From positions 1 through 16,053 of the forward strand of contig DASZCN010000140.1 of the NCBI GenBank assembly GCA_035943095.1: a stretch of DNA of 16,053 bases. The letters run 5' to 3'. Below the pieces are notes generated by a model that was given only the letters and a program-made list of their open reading frames with translations, made no database searches and was not told the DNA's origin. The position numbers and the translations under genes are program-made. Of this stretch, positions 5,857-14,800 are shown in pieces. The stretch is from AG41 sp035943095 (GTDB lineage Bacteria; Gemmatimonadota; Gemmatimonadetes; Gemmatimonadales; GWC2-71-9). Each line of letters opens with the position of its first letter. Positions within the stretch are counted from its first letter, which is position 1.

Positions 5857-8800
5857 GGCAATAGCGTTACCACACTGAATGAATTGCTGGGCTTGGATTG
5901 ACCGCTCACATCCGGCGAGCTCGCCACCAGCGTGTACCCAACACCAAGCTGGTCAATGGTCAAGTTGCCAAACGTAGCGACTCCTGCCACCGCCGCGACG
6001 GTGGGTGTCCCTCCGAGAGTCGCGGGGGGAAAGAGACTCCCGTCGGTGCCGATGGCCATGACCACGTTCCCACTGAAGCCGGTGGCCAAGTTGCCGAAAG
6101 CGTCGAACGCGGTCACGACGACGGGAGGTTGAATAGCATTCGACAAGAGGACGGTGCTGGGCTGACCTGTGATCACCAACTGCGCCGCCGCCGCAGGCCC
6201 AACGGAGTAAGGCTGCCCACCGGAGCTACTGGTGCCAAAGTTGGCGTCCCCGGTGTAGATCGCCGTCAACGTTCTCGTGCCAGCCAACGTCGGAGTGAAC
6301 GAGCACTTACCCACCGCGACGGCTGCGCTGCAGCCGAACGTGCCATCGCCCACGGTCACATTCCCGGTCGGCGTACCACCAGACGAGGTCACCGTGAAGG
6401 CCACAGTCACTGGCTGGCCTGCGACCGTGGGATCCGGCGTCGCGGACGTGATCGTAGTGTTCGTACTGGACAGATTCACGGTGTGGGGTACGCCGGCGGA
6501 AGTGCTGCCGGCGAAATTCGGATCGCCCACATAACTGGCGGTGAGGGTGTTCGACCCCGGTGTAACGGACGCGAGCGAGCAACTGCCCGCGGCCACCGTG
6601 TTCGTACAGGTCACGGTCCCGTCACTGACGTTCACCGAGCCGGTGGGCGTCCCAGCCCCAGGCGCTGTCACGGCGACGGCGTAATTCACCGTGTAGGACT
6701 GACCCACGGTGGACGGGTCTGGCGCTTCGCTCGCGATCGTCGTGGTCGTGCCGGCCTGGTTCACAGTTTGACTGGCGCTATTCGACGTGCCACTGGCGTA
6801 ATTGCCGTCGGTCGCGTAACTCGCTGTCACCGTCCGGGTGCCGACCGAGCTGAACACGATGTTGCAGGTCGCCGTCGCGACGCTCGCGCTGCAGCTCTGT
6901 GTCCCATCGCTCACGCTGACCGTCCCGGTCGGGGTGCCGCTGCCCGGCGCGTTCGCGACTACCGTAAAGCCGAAGCTCACGGGCTGCCCAACGACCGACG
7001 GATCCGGCGAGCCGGTCGCGAGGTTCGTCGTCGTCGCCGCTGGATTGACTGGATGGCTCACGCTCGCCGAGGTGCTGCCCGCAAAGTTGCCATCCCCGGC
7101 GTACGTCGCCGTCAGCGCCTTGGTCCCTGCCGAGGTCGGGGTCAGAGTGCAGCCTACAGTCGCCACGGTACCGGTGCAGGTATCGCCCGTACCGTCGCTT
7201 ACCGTCACGTTGCCGGTCGGCGTCCCGCCAGTCGAGGTCACCGTGAACGTCACAGCGATCCCTTGTCCTACCGCGGACGGATCCGGCGTGTGGCCGGTGA
7301 TCGTGGTCGCGGTCGCGGCTGCGTTCACCGTGACCGTCGCAGTCTCGGTGATCGCGACGGTATTGATCGTGGCGGACACGGTCTTCGACTCCGCCACCGT
7401 CGAGCTGAGTGTGCCCGTTGCGACCCCGTTCGCATCGGTCGTCCCCGCCGGCTGGGTCAGCGTGTTCCCCGTCCCCGTCGCCGCCAGCACGACCGTCGCC
7501 CCCTGAATCGGGTTCCCACTCGCGTCCCGCGCGGTCACTGTGACGGTCGAGCTGCCGCTCCCAGCCGCGATCGGCGACGTCGCGGTTACGGTGGACTGCG
7601 CCGCCGAGACCGTCCCGGCGTTCACCACCACGGTCGCAGTCTGGGTGATCACGACTGAATTGATCGTCGCGGAGACGGTCTTCGAGCCCGCCACCGTGGA
7701 GGTGAGCGTGCCCGTGGTCACGCCGCTCGCGTTGGTAGTGGTCCCAGGCTGGGTGAGCGTGTTGCCGTCACCAGTCGCCGCCAGGACCACCGTCGCCCCC
7801 TGGATCGGGTTGCCGCTGCCATCCCGGGCGGTCACCGTGATCGTGGAGCTCCCACTCCCCGCCGTGATCGGCGAGGTTGCGGCCACCGTGGACTGCGCTG
7901 CTGAGACCGTACCGGGGTTCACCACCACGGTCGCGGTCTGGGTGATCGCGACGGTATTGATCGTCGCCGAGACGGTCTTCGACTCCACCACCGTCGAGCT
8001 GAGTGTGCCCGTTGCGACCCCGCTCGCATCGGTCGTCCCGGCCGGTTGCGTCAGCGCGTTCCCCGTCCCCGTCGCCGCCAGCACAACGGTCACCCCCTGG
8101 ATCGGATTGCCGCTGCCATCCCGGGCGGTCACCGTGATTGTCGAGCTGCCGCTCCCCGCCGCGATCGGCGAGGTGGCGGTCACCGTGGACTGCGCTGCTG
8201 AGACTGTTCCGGCGTTCACCACCACCGTCGCGGTCTGGTTGATGCCGACGGAATTGATCGTCGCCGACACGGTCTTCGAGCCGACCACCGTCGAGCTCAA
8301 GGTACCCGTCGCGACCCCGGTCGCATCGGTCGTCCCGATGGGCTGGGTCAGCGTGTTCCCCGTGGTCGGGGTGGCCGCGAGCGTCACCGTGGCGCCGGCG
8401 ATCGGATTGCCGAAGGCATCCTTGGCGGTGACGGTAATCGTGGACGCCCCTCCGCCCGCCGCGATCGGCGACGTGGCGACGACCGTCGACTGGCTCGCCG
8501 ACACCGTGCCCGAGCCCGTGATGTTGAACGCCGGCGACGCACCGCTGAGCGTGCCGCTCGACGCGGTGAGAGTGTAGCCGCTGCCGGCTTTGTCGATGCT
8601 CAAAGCGGAGAACGTAGCCACACCGCTCACCGCGGCGACCGGCCCGCCGCCAGTGAGGGTCCCGCCGCCCGGATTCGTGCCGATCACCAGTGTGACGTTC
8701 CCGGTGAACGTGGTGGCGGTGTTCCCCGCGGCGTCCTCCGCCGTCAACTTCACGGCCGGCGTCATCGCCGCCCCGGCAGTCGTGTTGCTGGGCGGCACGG

Positions 8801-11800
8801 TGAACACCAGCTGGGTCGGCGTGACGGTCGTAATATTGAATAACGGGCTATTCAGGGGGTTCATCCCGCCGGCCGTCGCCCGCAAGCGATAGCCGTTGCC
8901 GGCGTTATCGATGGACAGATCGGAGAACGTGGCGACGCCGGCGACGGCGGCCACGTTCTTCGTTCCCGAGAGCGTGCCGTTGCCGGGGTTCGAGTTCGGT
9001 GTGATCGACAGCGTGATCGTGCCGGTGAACTGCGTGGCTGTGTTCCCGTTGGCGTCCTGTGCCGTCACCTGCACTGGCGGTGTGATCACGGCTCCCGCCG
9101 GCGTGTTGCTCGGCGGCACGGTGAACGCGATCTGCGTCACCGCCCCGGCGGTGCCATTGGCGCTGAAAGTCACCGGGTTACCCGTGATCCCGGACCCGGA
9201 GGCGGTGGCGATGAGGGTGTTCGTGCCCACCGTCGTGCTGAGGGTCCAGCTCCCTACCGTCGCGACGCCGCTGCCGTTGGTGGTCTGACTCCCGCCCGTG
9301 ACGCTGCCGCTCCCCGGATCGGGCGCGAACGTCACCGCGACGCCCGCCACCGGATTGCCGGCGCCATCCCGCACGAGCACCGAGGGCGGTGACGCGACCG
9401 TGGTCCCAGCGGTCGCCGACTGCGTGGTCGGGCTGTTGCTCGTGATCGCCGCCGCCGCGCCCGAGCCCAGCGTGATCGACGCAGTGGCTGAGGTGAGGGA
9501 GCCTGCGGCAAAGCTCAACGTGTAGTTCCCGGCTGTGCCGCTGAGGGTGAGCCCGTTGAACACCGCCGCCCCCGTCGAGCCCGTGGTGGCGGTCGCGTTG
9601 CTGGGTGTGGCGCCCGCCGGCGTTATGCTCGCCGTCACGGTCGTACCGCTCTGGCTCACAGGATTGCCATTCACATCCGCGATCTGGAGCACGGGCTGCT
9701 GGCCCAACGCTATGCCGCTCTGCGCCGCGCTGGACGGCGGCGTCGTGAAGGCGAGCTTCGCCGGCGGGCCGGCGTTGACGACGACCGTCGCGGTCTGAGC
9801 GATCGCGACGCCGTTCACCGTCGCCGAGACGGTCTTCGACTCCGCCACGGTGGAGGCGAGCGTCCCGGTGCTAGCGCCGCTCGCGTCCGTCGGAGCGGGC
9901 TGCGTGAACGTGTTGCCGGAGCCCGTGGCCGCCAGCACCACGGTGGCCCCCTGGACCGGATTGCCGCCGGCGTCGCGCGCGGTCACCGTGATGGTCGAGG
10001 TGCCGCTCCCCGCCGTAATGGGCGAAGTGGCGGCCACGGTCGATTGGGCCGCCGAGACCGCGCCCGCGGTGACGACCACCGTCGCCGTCTGGGTAATCGC
10101 AAGGTTGTTGATAGTCGCCGACACGGTCTTCGACTCCGCCACCGTCGAGCTGAGCGTGCCGGTCGCCACCCCGCTCGCATCGGTCGTCCCCACGGGCTGG
10201 GTCAACGTGTTCCCCGTCCCCGCCGCCGCGAGCACGACCGTCGCTCCCGCGATCGGGTTGGCGTTCGCGTCCCGCGCGGTCACCGTGATCGTCGAGGTCC
10301 CGCCTCCCGCGGCGATCGGTGAGGTCGCGGTGACCGTCGACTGCGCCGCCGACACGGTGCCAGGGTTCACGACCACGGTCGCGGTCTGCGTGATCGCCAC
10401 CGTATTGATCGTGGCGGACAGGGTCTTGGAGCCTGCCCCCGTCGAGCTCAACGTCCCTGTTGCGACGCCGCTCGCATCGGTGGTCCCGACCGGCTGCGTC
10501 AGCGCGTTCCCCGTGGTCGGCGTGGCCGCGAGCGTCACCGTCGCCCCCTGAATGGGGTTGCCGTTCGCGTCCCGGGCGGTGACGGTGATCGTGGAGCTCC
10601 CGCTCCCCGCCGTGATCGGCGAGGTCGCACTCACCGTCGACTGGACCGCGGACACCGTGCCCGCGTTCACCACCACGGTCGCGGTCTGGGTGATGGCGAC
10701 CGTATTGATCGTCGCCGAGACGGTCTTCGACTCCGCCACCGTCGAGCCGAGCGTGCCTGTCGCCACCCCGCTCGCGTTGGTCGTTCCCCCCGGCTGCGTC
10801 AGCGTGTTCCCCGTCCCCGTCGCCGCCAGGACGACCGTCGCTCCCTGAATCGGGTTGCCGTTGGCATCCCGCGCCGTCACCGTGATCGTCGAGGGCCCGC
10901 TCCCCGCCGCGATCGGCGAGGTCGCGGCCACCGTGGACTGCGCGGCGGAGACCGTGCCCGCGTTCACCACCACGGCCGCCGTCTGCGTGATGCCAACCGT
11001 ATTGATCGTGGCCGACACGGTCTTCGAGCCCGCCACGGTCGAGCTCACGGTGCCCGTTGCGACGCCGTTCGCATCGGTCGTCCCCGCAGGCTGGGTCAGC
11101 GTGTTCCCGTTCGTAGGGGTAGCGGCGAGGGTGACGGTGGCTCCCTGAATCGGATTCCCATTCCCGTCCCGGGCGGTCACGGTGATCGTGGAGCTCCCAC
11201 TCCCGGCCGTGATCGGCGAGGTCGCGGTGACCGTGGACTGCGCCGCTGAGACTGTGCCCGGATTCACGACCACGGTCGCCGTCTGGGTGACCCCGACACC
11301 GTTAGCTGTCGCCGACACCGTCTTCGATTCCGCTACCGTCGAGCTGAGGGTGCCCGTCGCCACGCCGCTCGCGTTCGTCGTGGTCGCAGGCTGCGTCACC
11401 GTGTTGCCCGCCCCCGTGGCGGAGATGACTACCGTCGCCCCGGCTACTGGATTGTCCAACGCGTCCCGCGCCGTCACGGTAATCGTCGACGCGCCGCTTC
11501 CGGCGGTAATCGGCGACATCGCAGTCAAGCTCGAGTGCGTCCCCGACACGGTGCTGGCCGTCACCACGACCGTCGCGGTCTGGGTGATCGCGATGGTGTT
11601 GATCGTCGCCGACACGGTCTTCGATTCCGCTACGAGCGAGCCGAGGGTCGCCGTCGCGACGCCGTCCATGTTGGTCGGTCCGCTCGGCTGCGTCAGCGTA
11701 TTCCCGGCACCCGTCGCCGACACGACCACCGTCGCGCCCGCGACGGGGTTCCCGAACCCGTCCTTGGCAGTGACCGTGATCGTCGAGGTCCCGGTGCCGG

Positions 11801-14800
11801 CCGCGATCGGCGAGGTCGCCGTGACCGTGGACTGCGCCGCGGTGACTGTGCCCGTGTTCACGACCACGGTCGCGGCCTGGGGGATGGCGACTGAATTGAT
11901 CGTCGCCGACACGGTCTTGGAGCCGGCCGCGGTCGACGACAGAGTGCCCGTCGCGACGCCATTCGCGTCCGTCGTCCCCACCGGCTGCGTCAGCGTATTC
12001 CCCGTGGTAGGCGTGGCCGCCAACGTCACCGTCGCCCCGCTGATGGGATTCCCGCTCGCATCGCGGGCCGTCACAGTGATGGTCGAGCTGCCGCTCCCCG
12101 CCGTGATGGGCGACGTCGCGGTGACGGTGGACTGGGCTGCCGAGACCGTCCCCGCGGTTACGACCACCATCGCCATCTGCGTGACCGCGACGCCGTTGAT
12201 GGTGGCCGAGACCGTCTTGGACTCGGCGACGGTCGATGCCAGCGTCCCGGTCGCCACGCCACTGGCATCGGTCGCGCCGCTTGGCTGGGTCAGCGTGTTC
12301 CCGGTCGTGGGCGTGGCCGCGAGAGTCACGGTGGCGCCCTGAATCGGGTTGCCGTTCGCGTCCCGCGCGGTCACCGTGATCGTCGAGGTCCCGCTTCCCG
12401 CGGCGATCGGGGAGGTCGCGCTCACCGTGGATTGCGCGGCGGAGACCGTCCCGGCGTTCACCACCACGGTCGCGGTCTGCGTGATCGCGACCGTATTGAT
12501 CGTGGCGGACACGGTCTTGGCCCCCGCCGCGGTCGACGACAGAGTGCCCGTCGCCACGCCATTCGCGTCCGTCGTCCCCACCGGCTGCGTCAGCGTATTC
12601 CCCGTGGTAGGCGTGGCCGCCAACGTCACCGTCGCCCCGCTGATTGGATTCCCGCTCGCATCGCGGGCCGTCACCCTGATGGTCGAGCTCCCGCTCCCGG
12701 CCGTGATCGGCGACGTGGTCGTGACGGTGGACTGGGCCGCCGAGACCGTCCCCGCCGTCACCACGACGGTCGCCGTCTGCGTGACGGGGACTGAATTGAT
12801 CGTCGCCGACACGGTTTTCGATTCCGCCACCGTCGAGCTGAGCGCGCCGGTCGCGACACCGCTCGCGTTGGTCGTCCCCACCGGCTGGGTCAGCGTGTTT
12901 CCCGTGCCCGTCGCTGCCAGGACGACCGTCGCCCCCTGAATCGGGTTCCCGTTGCCATCGCGGGCCGTCACCGAGATCGAGGAGCTGCCGCTCCCCGCCG
13001 TGATCGGCGACGTGGCGGCGACCGTGGACTGAGCCGCCGAGGCCGTTCCCGCGCTCACGACCACCGTCGCCGTCTGCGTGATGGCGACTGAATTGATGGT
13101 CGCCGAGACGGTCTTCGACTCCGCCACCGTCGAGGTGAGCGAGCCCGTCGCCACTCCGCTCGCATCGGTCGTCCCGACCGGCTGGGTCAGCGTGTTCCCG
13201 TTGCCCGTGGCCGTGAGCACGACTGTGGCTCCCGTGATCGCGTTGCCGTTGGCATCCCGGGCCGTCACCGTGATGCTCGAGCTCCCGCTCCCCGCCGTGA
13301 TCGGGGAGGTGGCACTCACCGTCGACTGGGCCGCGGACACCGTGCCCGCGGTTACGACCACGGTCGAAGTCTGCGTGATGGCGGCTGAATTGATCGTCGC
13401 CGACACGGTCTTCGACTCCGCCACCGTCGAGCTGAGGGTGCCCGTCGTCACCCCGCTCGCGTTGGTCGTCCCAACCGGCTGGGTCAGCGTGTTCCCGGTC
13501 CCCGTCGCCGCCAGCACGACCGTCGCTCCCTGAATCGGATTCCCGTTGCCATCCCGCGCGGTCACGGTGATGGTCGAGCTGCCGCTCCCCGCCGTGACTG
13601 GCGACGTGGCGGTGACCGTGGACTGCGTGGTGGAGACAATACCGGCGGTGATATTGAAGGCGCTGCTGGTTTGACCGCTGAGACTCGTGCTCGCGGCGGT
13701 CAGGGTGTAGCCGGTGCCCGCCTTGTCGATCGACAGGTTACTGAAGGTCGCTACGCCGCTCACCGCCGCGACCGCCGGAGTGCCCCCGGTCAGGGTTCCC
13801 CCGCTGGGATTCGTGCCGATCGCCAGTGTGACCCCGTTCGTGGCAGTGGTCACGCGGTTGTTGAACGGATCGCGAATCTCGACCTGCACCGCCGGCGTCA
13901 TCGTCGCCCCGGCGGTCGTGCTGGCCGGCGGCAGGACCACGAAGGTCAGATTGTTCGCGGTGGCGGGGCCGACCGTGACCGTCGGCTGCTGGGCGATCGC
14001 GACGCCGCCGACCGTCGCCGAGACCGTCTTGGTCTCGGCCTGGGTCGAGCTCAGGGTGCCCGTGGTCACACCATTCGCATCAGTCACGCCGGCCGGCTGA
14101 GTAAGGGTGTTGCCGGTCGAGGGGGACACCGCGAGCACAACCGCTTTCCCCTTAATGGGATTACCGAACTGATCGAGCGCGGTCACGGTGATTGTACTGG
14201 CGCTGCTGCCGCTCGAGGCGGTGATCGCGGTCGGCGCGGCGACTACGGTGGTGCGCGACGCGCTCACCGACCCGGCGACGGCATACGCAATGAACTGTAC
14301 AGGCGAGCCCACGCTCGTGGCCTGGGCCGTCTGCACGCTGTCGGTCGACGAGCGGTGCGTCCCCAGCGTCCAGTTGGTGGAAGCGATCCCGTTGGCGTCG
14401 GTAACCGAGCTCGGGGCGCTCACCGACCCGCCGCCGCCGAGCACCGACCAGCTGACGGTGACGCCGGAGACGGGGTTGTTGAGCACGTCGCGCACCACGA
14501 CCGAGATCGGGGTGGGAAGGCTCTGGCCCACCGTGTCGGTCTGCGAGTTCCCGCCGTTGATCGCCATCTGCGTGGCGCCACCGACCTGAGCCGTCATGGT
14601 GAACGTCACAGTGGGGACACCAGACGCGCTGGCGGTCGTCGTTTGGGTTCCCGGGGTCGGGCCGAGCGTGCGCGTGGTCTGCGCGTGCCCGCTCCCGTTC
14701 GTCACCGACGCCCCCGGATTTACCGAGCCGCCACCTGTCGCCGCCGCCCAGGTCACCGTGACGCCACCGACCGGATTGCCGTTGGCGTCGGTCACCAGCA

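Noticed and set aside
7540..8577. Long plus-strand open frames opposite the giant gene (also 11182-12342 and many others between 5898 and 16053), encoding Val/Thr/Ala/Pro-rich repeats
   Set aside because: They are antisense shadows. The biased GC-rich codons and repetition of the minus-strand Ig array exclude stops on the other strand. They have no domain matches, and their repeats keep the exact period of the real gene.
9768..13640. CRISPR-like array
   Set aside because: The repeats are about 297-300 bp, coding, contiguous and without unique spacers. They are tandem protein domains.
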